This document shows positions 17,201 to 24,488 of a DNA stretch of 35,328 nucleotides, one piece after another. The first letter of the stretch is position 1, and every line of letters begins with the position of its first letter. The notes beneath the pieces are model-generated. The model was not told the DNA's origin. It did not search any database and saw nothing but the letters and a program-made list of their open reading frames with translations. The stretch is from the NCBI GenBank assembly GCA_018333815.1, contig JAGXSN010000226.1, positions 1 to 35,328 of the forward strand, written 5' to 3'. Position numbers and translations under genes: made by a program. The DNA comes from Sulfuritalea sp. (lineage in GTDB: Bacteria > Pseudomonadota > Gammaproteobacteria > Burkholderiales > Rhodocyclaceae).

Positions 17201-19939
17201 CTGGCGGTGGATCTGGTGATCTGGAACGAGGATCACGCCGGCTACCGGCAACGCTTGCAGGAACAAATCATGGGGCTGATCGCCTCGGGCATCGAGGCAA
17301 GCGTAATCGATCGCCCCGGCGGCATCTTCGTGCGTCCCGCCGAACAGATATCCGGCGAGGACCGTATCCTGTTCCAGTCCGTCGCCCGCATCGTCATCAC
17401 TGACGGCCGGGGAACGCTGGCCGAGCAACTCGACCAGCAGGGTCCGCAAGAGCCACGCCCGCCACGCTTCCTGCCGAGTAAAACCTATCGACCGGAATCT
17501 GCCCAAGATGATGCCTCGCCGCGCCACGACCTGATTCTGTCCAACGGGTTGGGCGGATTCACGGCCGACGGGCACGAGTACGTCATTACGCTCGCACCCG
17601 GCCAAACGACTCCGGCGCCGTGGGCGAACGTCCTGGCGAATCCGCATTTCGGGACGGTCATCTCGGAAAGCGGTGGCGCCTACACCTGGAGCGAAAACGC
17701 ACACGAATTTCGTCTCACGCCCTGGCATAACGACCCGGTCAGTGATGCCAGCGGAGAGGCGCTCTACCTCCGTGATGAAGAATCCGGCCACTTCTGGTCG
17801 CCCACGCCGCTGCCCGTCCCCGCGGCGAGTCCCTATGTCATCCGGCACGGCTTCGGCTACAGCGTCTTCGAAACGCGTGCCGAGGGCATTCACTCCGAAC
17901 TCTGGGTTTACGTGGCCACGGATGCCGCCGTGAAGTTCCTGGTATTGAAAGTGCGCAACGTATCGGGACGGGCCCGCAAGCTTTCCGCCACGGGCTACGT
18001 CGAATGGGTGCTGGGGGATTTGCCGGCGAAAACCGCAATGCATGTCAGCACCGAAATCGATGCCCGCAGCGGCGCGCTTTACGCGCGCAACCCCTACAAC
18101 CCGGAGTTCGCCGAGCGGGTTGCCTTCTTCGATGTGGATGATCCGACGCGCAAGCTGAGTGGCGATCGCACGGAATTCCTCGGACGTAACGGCACGCCAG
18201 GCAATCCTGCCGCGATGAAACGGTCGCGACTGTCCGGCAAGGTGGGCGCCGGCCTCGATCCTTGCGGCGCGATCCAGGTGAGTTTCGAATTGGGCGACCG
18301 GCAGGAGCGCGAGATCGTCTTCCGGCTCGGTGTCGGGCGCAATGTCGAGGATGCGGGCAAACTCGTGAATCGCTTTCGTGGCTCCGTGGCCGCGCGTGGC
18401 GCACTCGAAGCGGTTTGGCTGCACTGGAACCATGCGCTCGGTGCGGTGCAGGTGGAAACTCCTGATGCAGCGCTGAATGTGCTGGCCAACGGCTGGCTGA
18501 TCTACCAGACGCTGGCATGCCGTGTCTGGGCCCGCAGCGGCTACTACCAGTCAGGTGGCGCTTTTGGCTTCCGCGACCAATTGCAGGACATGATGGCGCT
18601 CGTCCATGCGAAGCCTCAACTGGTGCGCGAACACCTGCTGCTATGCGCGAGCCGACAATTCCTGGAGGGCGATGTCCAGCACTGGTGGCATCCGCCGGCG
18701 GGTCGTGGCGTGCGTACGCACTGTTCGGACGACTACCTCTGGCTGCCCCTGGCGGTATGCCGATATGTGACGAGTACGGGCGATACCGGGGTTCTCGATG
18801 AATCCCGCCACTTCCTCGAAGGCCGCCCGGTCAACCCGGAGGACGACTCCTACTACGATCTGCCTGGCCGCTCGGTCGAGGTGGCCAGCCTCTACGAACA
18901 CTGTGTGCGTGCCATCAGGCACGGACTGCGCTTTGGAGAACATGGTCTGCCGCTGATCGGTTCCGGCGACTGGAACGATGGCATGAATCTGGTCGGCCAG
19001 CATGGCAAGGGCGAAAGCATCTGGCTGGGCTTCTTCCTTTGCACCGTGCTCAGGCAGTTCGCAACCGTGGCACGCGCCCGCGGCGACTTATCCTTTGCAG
19101 ACACCTGCCGCGACGAGGAAGCGCGCTTGCGCCAGAACATCGAGCAGCATGGCTGGGATGGCGAATGGTACCGCCGCGCCTACTTCGATGACGGCACGCC
19201 GCTCGGTTCGGCGGCCAACGAGGAATGCCGTATCGATTCGATTTCGCAAAGCTGGTCGGTACTTTCCGGGGCTGACCACCGCGTGCGCTCTCGACAGGCC
19301 ATGCAGGCAGTCGACAGGCGTCTCGTGCGGCGCGCTGGCACAATCGTGCAACTGCTCGACCCGCCCTTCGACAAGTCGCACCAGGATCCCGGCTATATCC
19401 GTGGCTACGTGCCAGGCGTGCGGGAAAACGGCGGGCAGTACACCCATGGCGCCGTCTGGGCAGCCATGGCATTTGCCGCGCTGGGCGATAATGCCCGCGC
19501 CTGGGAGTTGCTGACCCTGATCAACCCGGTGAACCATGCGCTGACTGCGCATGGGGTCGCGACCTACAAGGTCGAACCCTACGTCGTCGCCGCTGATGTC
19601 TATGCGTTTACCCCCCACGTCGGACGGGGCGGCTGGAGCTGGTATACCGGTTCGGCCGGCTGGATGTACCGCCTCATCCTCGAATCGCTGCTGGGCCTGA
19701 GATTAGAAGGGGAAACGCTCCATCTCGCGCCCTGCCTGCCTGCCGACTGGCAGACGTTCAAGATTCACTACCGGTATCGGGAAACCGTGTATCACATCAC
19801 CGTCGAGCAATCACGGCATGATGATCAACGCGGCGTGACCCGCGTGGTGATCGATGATGTCGAGCAGCATGACCGGACAATACCCTTGGTCGATGATTAC
19901 TGCGAACACGCGGTCAAGGTGTATGTATTTACACAATGA
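11249..19939 (+). CDS. ndvB: Cyclic beta-1,2-glucan synthase-like giant membrane enzyme (NdvB/ChvB type)
   Basis: A 2,896-residue protein, the size of ChvB and Brucella Cgs. After a soluble N-terminus come membrane segments at about 431-490. A GT84-type glycosyltransferase part follows, with YVITLDTDTQLPRDAARQF near 648-666 and a GEGSFIGKGIYDVDGFE block. More membrane segments lie at about 845-890 and 974-1015. A glycoamylase-like domain is at about 1385-1480 (LLSWSGSMFEYLMPLL, WGISESGYNTVD), then two GH94/GT36-type beta domains (from about 1590 and 2095). The C-terminal GH94 phosphorylase-like domain has SGDWNDGMNLVG near 2571, including its likely catalytic Asp. Known relatives build cyclic beta-1,2-glucan from UDP-glucose on an internal protein primer and adjust chain length with the GH94 domain. 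The product here is inferred. GGAAGGA supports the start. The 3' end overlaps the convergent gene by 43 bp. Confidence 0.93.
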   Translation: MNIGVKLIEQLSRWMSSLRGKAWPRKSPDEAPPLRSELLSADQMEQYGKTLANTHQLAVGRAPDQLLSRLSENENALVDVCNLLTAEATAKRRITPAGEWLLDNFYLIEEQIRTAKRHLPKGYSRELPRLTIGASTQSVGLPRVYDIALETVAHGDGRVDPETLSRFVTAYQTVTVLKLGELWAIPIMLRLAVIENLRRVGWRIAAGWHERDLADSWADRMAETAEKDPKSLILVIADMARSNPPMVSAFVAELARRLQGRGPSLALPLTWVEQRLSESGQTIEQLVQSENQQQAADQVSISNCIGSLRVLGAMDWRKFVETLSIVEQILHEDPGGVYGAMDFATRDRYRHATERIARKGQLSESEVAEKAVELARAGMSLEFGTGIAERSRHVGFYLVDAGLPTLEQAAGMRHTGAARLRRTAGRFPLPLYLGGITLITAIITGGVLAQALALPLWNLLLLGILAILAVSQVAVAMVNWLATLLVQPQPLPKMDYSAGLPVPARTLVVVPTMLTSAAGIEDLVEALEVRFLANRDECLHFGLLTDYRDAHQESLPEDAALVQLARTRIEELNQKYAGSGEDASHDAFFLFHRPRCWNAQENLWMGYERKRGKLADLNALLRDGSGNSARDRFALIVGNTMVLTGIRYVITLDTDTQLPRDAARQFVGAMAHPLNRPCFDAARQRVVAGHGILQPRVAISLPGTNRSRYARLYGGEPGIDPYTRAVSDVYQDMFGEGSFIGKGIYDVDGFEQALAGRFPENHILSHDLLEGCYARSALLSDVELYEDYPARYAADASRRYRWIRGDWQLAGWLLRRVPGANGQRQKNPLSTLSQWKLIDNLRRSLVPVALMMLFLFGWTLLSSPALWTLSVIGILLLPTLSITLLDLFRKPDEVPLKQHLIAVARSAVRRLMQFMFELACLPYEAFYSLDAIAHTAWRMLVSHKRLLEWNPSSEVDRVATRSGNNALITSYRTMWVAPAIATTAAIYVAAVSPEGSVGAWPILFLWLSSPLIAWWISRPLARRKAALTVEQRLFLRELSRRTWVYFDKFVGPDDHWLPPDNYQEYRVAAIAHRTSPTNMGMALLANLSAYDFGYLQAGRLIERTAQTLRTMNGLERYRGHFFNWYDTQTLAPLPPLYISTVDSGNLAGHLLTLRAGLLAMVDDKILRPQLFAGLSDTLELLASNVDEAMQDMVEALRRDLTAISIGPQETLAAARLVLARLATRADKLTSQVAGNFPAGDVSTPEEEVVEWARALARQIHEALDELSFPGDEPTAIDSIPSLRELVSAGNIRAIARMTDIEDLARQCGELAAMEYDFLFDKSRHLLTIGYNVSERRADSSFYDLLASEARLSSFVAIAQGQLPQESWFALGRLLTGTGGAPVLLSWSGSMFEYLMPLLVMPTYDNTLLDQTCKAAVARQIEYGRQRNVPWGISESGYNTVDAHLNYQYRAFGVPGLGLKRGLAEDLVIAPYASVLALMVAPEKACLNLQRLADNGFIGKYGFFEAIDYTLARQRRRQSSTVVHSFMAHHQGMSLLALAYLLLERPMQRRFESDRLFQAVMPLLQEKIPKATALFTHTAQLSAVRPTSVVAEPSIRAFTTPDTSIPEVQLLSNGRYHVMITNAGGGYSRWKDLAVTRWREDVTCDNWGTFCYIREVTRVTGGAIGKAWSTAYQPTHKRPKSYEAIFSEGRAEFRRSDAVAGGEGDFETHTEIVVSPEDDIELRRVRITNRSPRRREIEVTSYAEVVIAPATTDALHPAFSNLFVQTEIVQERNALLCTRRPRSGGEQAPWMLHLMVVHGADVSAVSHETDRLRFIGRTRSAATPLAMIEPGPLSGTTGSVLDPIVAIRHVLTLEPEQTATIDMVSGIAETRDMALCLIDKYQDRHLADRVFDLTWTHSLVVLRQLNASEADAQLHARLASSILYANAGLRADPAILMRNRRGQSGLWSYAISGDLPIVLLQIGDATNIDLVRQLVQAHAYWRLRGLAVDLVIWNEDHAGYRQRLQEQIMGLIASGIEASVIDRPGGIFVRPAEQISGEDRILFQSVARIVITDGRGTLAEQLDQQGPQEPRPPRFLPSKTYRPESAQDDASPRHDLILSNGLGGFTADGHEYVITLAPGQTTPAPWANVLANPHFGTVISESGGAYTWSENAHEFRLTPWHNDPVSDASGEALYLRDEESGHFWSPTPLPVPAASPYVIRHGFGYSVFETRAEGIHSELWVYVATDAAVKFLVLKVRNVSGRARKLSATGYVEWVLGDLPAKTAMHVSTEIDARSGALYARNPYNPEFAERVAFFDVDDPTRKLSGDRTEFLGRNGTPGNPAAMKRSRLSGKVGAGLDPCGAIQVSFELGDRQEREIVFRLGVGRNVEDAGKLVNRFRGSVAARGALEAVWLHWNHALGAVQVETPDAALNVLANGWLIYQTLACRVWARSGYYQSGGAFGFRDQLQDMMALVHAKPQLVREHLLLCASRQFLEGDVQHWWHPPAGRGVRTHCSDDYLWLPLAVCRYVTSTGDTGVLDESRHFLEGRPVNPEDDSYYDLPGRSVEVASLYEHCVRAIRHGLRFGEHGLPLIGSGDWNDGMNLVGQHGKGESIWLGFFLCTVLRQFATVARARGDLSFADTCRDEEARLRQNIEQHGWDGEWYRRAYFDDGTPLGSAANEECRIDSISQSWSVLSGADHRVRSRQAMQAVDRRLVRRAGTIVQLLDPPFDKSHQDPGYIRGYVPGVRENGGQYTHGAVWAAMAFAALGDNARAWELLTLINPVNHALTAHGVATYKVEPYVVAADVYAFTPHVGRGGWSWYTGSAGWMYRLILESLLGLRLEGETLHLAPCLPADWQTFKIHYRYRETVYHITVEQSRHDDQRGVTRVVIDDVEQHDRTIPLVDDYCEHAVKVYVFTQ

Positions 19940-20280
19940 GGTGCCGTCCCGCCAGTGCTGACTTTCACTACACCAGGGTTTACAGCAAGCGTTGCAACAA
20001 GCGCGCCCCATTCCTTGAGACGGAGCAGCAAGGATCTGTGCTCCCACCGTTCCAGATCAATCGCCTCGGAAGCTTCACGATCCCTGGCAAACATAGTCTC
20101 GCACTGGGCCGCTGCGTCGTCGTACAGGTCACCGGTCAGCAGGCTGTGCAGGGTGGCGATCTTCGCGATGCTGACGTCGCGCAGGCTGATGCCGCTCCAC
20201 TCGTCGACCGGCTGCAGCGAATCGCCGATCGCCTCGACTTCGTCTTCTTCGGCGGCAATGATGTTGGTCAGGATGCCCAT
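19897..20280 (-). CDS. Conserved-looking 127-residue protein of unknown function
   Basis: An acidic, probably soluble protein starting MGILTNIIAAEEDEVEAIGD, with helical stretches such as DVSIAKIATLHSLLTGDLYDDAAAQ and LRLKEWGALVATLAVN. I recognise no domain and no catalytic motif. It overlaps the 3' end of the SagB-type dehydrogenase gene by 13 bp in another frame, so the two are likely co-translated and may work together. Its own last 43 bp lie antisense to the end of the glucan synthase gene; the last 14 or so residues (PHCVNTYTLTACSQ) are therefore constrained by that gene and may be poorly conserved. A shorter ancestral C-terminus is possible. Confidence 0.65.
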   Translation of the reverse strand: MGILTNIIAAEEDEVEAIGDSLQPVDEWSGISLRDVSIAKIATLHSLLTGDLYDDAAAQCETMFARDREASEAIDLERWEHRSLLLRLKEWGALVATLAVNPGVVKVSTGGTAPHCVNTYTLTACSQ

Positions 20281-21893
20281 GGGTCGATTCTAACGGGTAA
20301 GCACGCGCGGCCCGGGAGGTGTGCGTAGGCGGGCTCGCTGCCGAGCCGGGCGTCGACCACGGCCTTGCCGACCGTGAAATGGTAGAGATCCTGAAAGCGC
20401 GTGGTGTCGAGCCCCAGCGCGCGATGCACGGCATCGTCGAAGTAGCAGCCGATGCCGGTGCCCTGGACGCCGGCGGCCTCGGCTTCCAGATACAGCACCT
20501 GGCCGAGCATGCCCGCTTCCCAGAAGCGCTGGCGGTAAAGCCAGGGCTGCGCCGGGCCGAGGTCGTCGAAGCGCGCCAGCAGCGCCAGCGCAAAGGCGGA
20601 ATCGGCCGCGATTTCCTGATGACAGGACACTTCGGCGGCGAACTGCCGGACATCCAGCGGCGCCAGCAGGTGGAGCGGCAGATATTCCGGGCAACCGGGA
20701 ACGCGCGCCCACAGCCAGTCCGGGCGCATGGCGGCACGCAATTCCGCCAGTGCGGCAGGCGTGCGCGGCAGGCAGTAGATGCCGGGATCGAGGCCATCGA
20801 CGCGATGCACGAACAGCACGGGGTGCACGCAGGGCACCGCGTCTGCCAGTGACCACGGCGGGATGCCGGTGCGCGGCAGCAAGGCATCCAGCATGCGATA
20901 GAACGCCTGCGCGCCGAGGGCGGTAACGCCGTCGAAGGACTGGGCGGAACGGCGGGTGCGGATCAGGTGGCTCACCGGAGCGCGCGAAACCGGGGCCAGG
21001 GGTGGCAGCGCATTCAGCGTTGCGGCCTGCACCGCCCCCTCTGCCGGTACTGCGGCGAGCTTGCGCGTGGCGGCAGCGACGACAGGAATGTCCGGCCAGT
21101 CACGATGGCCAGCACTCAAGGCGTTGGCCTGCCCGGCCCACGCGGCGCCGGCCAGCATCGCCAGCACTTCATCTGCGGCGGGAGCGCTGCCCGTCCCGAT
21201 CCAGACGAGCGCCTCGGGCTCTTCCGCTTCGGCGCCGGCGAAGTCCGCTGTGCGCACGGTTCCGGTCAGTGCCGCAATCTGTTCGTCATCCCAATCGGTC
21301 AGCAGGCGCGCCGGCCAGCCGAGGGCGGCCGCCGAGTAGGACAGCGCGGCCAGGGCGTGGCCGCAATCGTGCTGGCAGTAGCGGAAGGCGCGCATGCCGT
21401 ACTTCCATGCCTCGCGCCAATGGATGCCGGTCAGGGCCAGCAGGACGCCGCCCGACCAGGCCAGGGGCGCCGTTGCACGCCGCTCCAGGCAATGCTGGTC
21501 GGCGCGGTAGTGATGGACGCCGGCGGGCAGCCCCGGCAAGGCCGGACAGATCAGGTAGCCTTCGGTGGGATGCAGGTTGCCGCTGGATGGATTGTTGCGC
21601 AGGGCCCAGCGATTCCCGGCATAGGTCTTCCACGCGGACAGGCCGAGGGACAATTGCAGCAGGCAGGCCAGGCTGTCCGCGGTCAGTGCCTGTGCCGGAA
21701 CGCCGGCAGGCGCGAACAGATCGTCCCAGCAGACCGGCAGTTCGCCGGACAGCAGCGTCAAGTCCAGTTCTGGCGCGCCGGCATAGCGACGGAACGGGTC
21801 GGGCTGCGAATCCCAATCCAGGCCGCCGGGACCGGGGGCATAGCGTTCCGGATGATGCTTGGAACGCTCGTGGTAGGTGTGAATGCTGTCCAT
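20268..21893 (-). CDS. SagB/ThcOx-type dehydrogenase with two nitroreductase-like halves
   Basis: A 541-residue protein of the SagB-type flavin oxidoreductase group. The first half (about 60-260) has WALRNNPSSGNLHPTEGYLI, YGMRAFRYCQHDCGHALAAL and a short HHYRADQHCLE strand pattern. The second half (about 300-525) has a typical nitroreductase start HLIRTRRSAQSFDGV, then GIYCLPR, AQPWLYRQRFWEAGMLGQVLYLEAEA and GTGIGCYFDDAVHRALGL. Known SagB proteins oxidise azoline rings in thiazole/oxazole-modified peptides using FMN. No cyclodehydratase (YcaO) or maturation partner is visible here, so this is probably one of the many stand-alone members of unknown substrate. The downstream 127-residue gene overlaps it. 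Confidence 0.85.
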   Translation of the reverse strand: MDSIHTYHERSKHHPERYAPGPGGLDWDSQPDPFRRYAGAPELDLTLLSGELPVCWDDLFAPAGVPAQALTADSLACLLQLSLGLSAWKTYAGNRWALRNNPSSGNLHPTEGYLICPALPGLPAGVHHYRADQHCLERRATAPLAWSGGVLLALTGIHWREAWKYGMRAFRYCQHDCGHALAALSYSAAALGWPARLLTDWDDEQIAALTGTVRTADFAGAEAEEPEALVWIGTGSAPAADEVLAMLAGAAWAGQANALSAGHRDWPDIPVVAAATRKLAAVPAEGAVQAATLNALPPLAPVSRAPVSHLIRTRRSAQSFDGVTALGAQAFYRMLDALLPRTGIPPWSLADAVPCVHPVLFVHRVDGLDPGIYCLPRTPAALAELRAAMRPDWLWARVPGCPEYLPLHLLAPLDVRQFAAEVSCHQEIAADSAFALALLARFDDLGPAQPWLYRQRFWEAGMLGQVLYLEAEAAGVQGTGIGCYFDDAVHRALGLDTTRFQDLYHFTVGKAVVDARLGSEPAYAHLPGRACLPVRIDPWAS

Positions 21894-22138
21894 CGCCGCA
21901 ATACTAGGCGATCTCGCCGGCTTCCCGCCATCCGCACATCGGCATCGGGTCCGTCATCAGAAATACTTGGGCATATGGGCCGCCCAAGCAGGCAACGACG
22001 CCCTGCCGGTAATTCAAGCGGCGATATTTAGTTTATTGCCTTGCTATTCCTCACAAAGAGCGCATGCTGGCCTCGTTGCCGGCCACATCGGACCGGAAAC
22101 ACGGCCCGCCGTCAGGCGCGCAGAAAGCAGTCAGAACC

Positions 22139-22363
22139 ATGAAAATCCCTCCCCCCACCATGAAGTTGCGCGAACCCAATCCCGCCAGCCCTTTTACCCC
22201 GACCGACATGGGCATCGAAAAGGCCGTTGCCATGCCCCAGCCCTCGCCCGCCGATGAAGAAAAGTTCCTGCCCTTCGGCAAGGCCGCCAAGGCCATTTTC
22301 GTGAAAGCCAATGGCCTGCCGGCCTATTACAAGTCGACCGGATCTTTCAGATATGCACGCTAG
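22139..22363 (+). CDS. Small hypothetical protein, 74 residues
   Basis: A proline-rich N-terminus (MKIPPPTMKLREPNPASPFT), then PADEEKFLPFGKAAKAIFVKANG and a Tyr-containing end. It has no membrane segment and no family I recognise. The ATG at 22139 lacks a good ribosome site, and the frame is open further upstream to 22064. The opposite strand is also open here, so coding is uncertain. The plus reading is preferred because its composition is ordinary and it lies in line with the next two small genes. It is divergent from the SagB-type gene, 245 bp away. Confidence 0.45.
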   Translation: MKIPPPTMKLREPNPASPFTPTDMGIEKAVAMPQPSPADEEKFLPFGKAAKAIFVKANGLPAYYKSTGSFRYAR

Positions 22364-22417
22364 CCGCGCGCGAATTTGAACGAAACACAAGAATGCCGGC
22401 CTAAGCAGCTGCATCAG

Positions 22418-22436
22418 CGTTCCGGCTTCCGGAACG
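22418..22436 (+). promoter_or_regulatory. 8-bp stem-loop just before the AF1514-like gene
   Basis: CGTTCCGG-CTT-CCGGAACG is a perfect 8-bp stem with a 3-nt loop. It lies between the 74-residue gene and the AF1514-like gene, ending 10 bp before AGGAG (22447-22451) and 24 bp before the ATG. No T-run follows, only a C-rich tract. It is either a factor-independent pause or terminator for the upstream gene, or a leader structure for the downstream one. Confidence 0.5.
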
Positions 22437-22460
22437 TACCCCCCACAGGAGTACACAATA

Positions 22461-22883
22461 ATGAGACAAGAACACATCGCACGTCCGGCCATGGAAATGA
22501 ATTACGCCATGGCGGCCCAAATGGCGGCGGCCTTCGTCGAAAAAGACGCCGAACTCATCGAACCGGTACTGGTCGCCTGGTATGACCGCAAGGATTCCAA
22601 AATGTCGCCCGTCATCGAAGGCGCAGACCAGCGCACCTGCTGGCACGACTATGGGGCGAGCCATGGTGGCAAACTGGAAATCGAGGTCGGTGACGACTAC
22701 GCCTTCATCTATGGAGATTCGAGCGCCTTCGATCCCTACGACCATGAGGACTGTCCGCACGTCAACCTGCGCGATGCGCAAGGCGACGAATTCATTTGCC
22801 AGATCGGCTTGCTCGACGATCCACATGTTCCGCAAAAGAAAGCCTGCGTCGCCCTCGACGAATGGACCAGCAAGCTGACCTGA
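22461..22883 (+). CDS. AF1514/DUF5619-like small protein (tentative family)
   Basis: A 140-residue soluble acidic protein. The pattern LVAWYDRKDSKMSPV, then WHDYGASHGGKLEIEVGDDYAFIY resembles the AF1514-like family (DUF5619), whose members share a WYD-x-K motif, a conserved Trp, a GG-x-L strand and a terminal Y-x-F-I/F strand. The family assignment is from memory of the pattern and is tentative; function is unknown. AGGAG 9 nt before the ATG supports the start. Two cysteines sit at CPHVNLR and EFICQIG and one more near the C-terminus, so metal or redox roles cannot be excluded. A 42-residue basic protein follows after 34 bp. Confidence 0.7.
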   Translation: MRQEHIARPAMEMNYAMAAQMAAAFVEKDAELIEPVLVAWYDRKDSKMSPVIEGADQRTCWHDYGASHGGKLEIEVGDDYAFIYGDSSAFDPYDHEDCPHVNLRDAQGDEFICQIGLLDDPHVPQKKACVALDEWTSKLT

Positions 22884-22917
22884 ACATGCAGTCCCTGCAT
22901 TCACAAGGAGAAACATC

Positions 22918-23046
22918 ATGGGCAAGATCAGACAGAACAACAAGGAACCCCGAAAACCGTCAACGCTGACCCCCAAGGAAAAGAAGGCGGCGAAGATCGC
23001 CAGGAAGCACGCGCAGGATGTCGTGCCACTGATCCCATCACACTAG
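22918..23046 (+). CDS. 42-residue highly basic small protein
   Basis: A short gene with a strong ribosome site (AAGGAG, 8 nt before the ATG). It encodes MGKIRQNNKEPRKPSTLTPK, then a Lys/Ala-rich helix EKKAAKIARKHAQDVVPLIP and SH at the end. Lys and Arg make up over a quarter of the residues and there is no hydrophobic segment, so a nucleic-acid-binding or ribosome-associated peptide is plausible but unproven. It lies 34 bp after the AF1514-like gene and 36 bp before fumC, in the same direction, with a stem-loop after its stop. Confidence 0.6.
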   Translation: MGKIRQNNKEPRKPSTLTPKEKKAAKIARKHAQDVVPLIPSH

Positions 23047-23057
23047 CGATCCTTGGG

Positions 23058-23075
23058 GACGGCCTGCGGGCCGTC
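23058..23075 (+). promoter_or_regulatory. 7-bp stem-loop directly in front of fumC
   Basis: GACGGCC-TGCG-GGCCGTC is a perfect 7-bp GC-rich stem with a tetraloop, 11 bp after the stop of the 42-residue gene and 7 bp before the fumC ATG. It occupies the position where a Shine-Dalgarno would be, and no other ribosome site is visible for fumC. There is no T-run. It may be an intergenic pause or a translational control element. Confidence 0.5.
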
Positions 23076-23082
23076 AGTCGCC

Positions 23083-24486
23083 ATGACCGCGACGCGCAAT
23101 GAACATGATTCGCTCGGCACGGTAACGGTTCCCGCCGAGCGGCTCTGGGGCGCGCAGACCCAGCGCGCGCTCCAATACTTCGCGATTTCCACAGAGCGCA
23201 TGCCGGTGGAAATCATCCATGCGCTGGCCGCCGTCAAGCAGGCTTGCGCCAGAGTCAACGCGGATCTCGGCTTGCTGCCCGCCGACAAGGCTGACGCCAT
23301 CATCGTCGCTGCCGATGAAATCCTCGCCGGGCACCATCCGCATGAATTTCCCCTGCCGGTCTGGCAGACCGGCTCCGGCACGCAAACCCACATGAACATG
23401 AACGAGGTGCTGGCCAATCGCGCCTCGGAACTTCTTCACGGCGAACGCGGCGCAGGTCGTTGTGTCCATCCCAATGACGAGGTCAACCTCGGCCAGTCAA
23501 CGAACGATGTGTTCCCGACCGCCATGCACCTGGCCGCCACGCTGGGCATCACGCGCAGTCTGCTGCCCGCACTCGCACGACTGCAGGCGACGCTGGACGA
23601 CAAAGCGATGGCCTTCGCCGCCATCGTCAAGATCGGCCGCACCCATCTTCAGGACGCCACGCCGCTGACGCTCGGCCAGGAATTCTCGGGCTACGTCGCG
23701 CAGCTCGAACATGCGCGGACGGTCATCGACCAGGCGCTGACCTCGCTCTACCCGCTGGCGATCGGCGGAACGGCCGTCGGCACCGGCCTGAACGCACCTC
23801 CGGAATTCGGCGCCCGGGTGGCGGAGGAACTGGCCCGAACCTTCGAGCTACCCTTTTTCAGCGCCCCCAACAAGTTCGCCGCGCAGGCGGCACACGATGG
23901 TCTGGTCGGCGTGCATGGCGCGCTCAAGGTGCTGGCCGTCGCGCTGATGAAGATCGCCAACGATATCCGCTGGCTGGCGTCCGGACCCCGCTCGGGTCTC
24001 GGCGAAATCGGCATTCCCGAAAATGAGCCGGGCAGTTCGATGATGCCCGGCAAGGTCAATCCGACCCAGTGCGAAGCCCTCACGATGCTCTGCTGCCAGG
24101 TGATGGCCAACGACGTGGCGATCGGTTTCGGCGGCGCGTCCGGCAACTTCGAGCTGAATGTCTTCAAGCCGCTGATCGCGCACAACCTGCTGCAAAGCAT
24201 CCGCCTGCTCGGCGACGGCATGCGCGGCTTCGATGCACATTGCGCCCGGGGCATCGAGGCCCGGCGCGAGCGCATCGCCGAGCACCTCGACCGGTCGCTG
24301 ATGCTGGTCACGGCCCTGGTACCCGGCATCGGCCATGACCGTGCCGCGGAAATCGCCCGCAAGGCGCAGCGGGAAAACAGCACGCTGCGCGCTGCGGCCC
24401 TGACGCTGGGCTACCTTAGCGGGGAAGAATTCGACCGGCAGATGCGTTCCGTCCTGTCGCCGCCGCCCCATCCGGAAAGGCGTTAG
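23083..24486 (+). CDS. fumC: Class II fumarate hydratase (FumC)
   Basis: A 467-residue iron-independent fumarase converting fumarate to malate in the TCA cycle, active as a homotetramer. Family blocks are [79 protein letters not shown] and the mobile catalytic loop [15 protein letters not shown] (Ser318 is the expected catalytic serine). The C-terminal domain with [21 protein letters not shown] is complete. The ATG at 23083 aligns with known N-termini; a TTG at 23053 is open but would translate the stem-loop. Class II enzymes are oxygen-stable and often induced under oxidative stress or iron limitation. Confidence 0.96.
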   Translation: MTATRNEHDSLGTVTVPAERLWGAQTQRALQYFAISTERMPVEIIHALAAVKQACARVNADLGLLPADKADAIIVAADEILAGHHPHEFPLPVWQTGSGTQTHMNMNEVLANRASELLHGERGAGRCVHPNDEVNLGQSTNDVFPTAMHLAATLGITRSLLPALARLQATLDDKAMAFAAIVKIGRTHLQDATPLTLGQEFSGYVAQLEHARTVIDQALTSLYPLAIGGTAVGTGLNAPPEFGARVAEELARTFELPFFSAPNKFAAQAAHDGLVGVHGALKVLAVALMKIANDIRWLASGPRSGLGEIGIPENEPGSSMMPGKVNPTQCEALTMLCCQVMANDVAIGFGGASGNFELNVFKPLIAHNLLQSIRLLGDGMRGFDAHCARGIEARRERIAEHLDRSLMLVTALVPGIGHDRAAEIARKAQRENSTLRAAALTLGYLSGEEFDRQMRSVLSPPPHPERR

Positions 24487-24488
24487 CC

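Noticed and set aside
16529-18433. A 634-residue minus-strand frame inside the glucan synthase gene
   Set aside because: Same reason: high third-position GC opens the complementary frame, and no protein family is recognisable.
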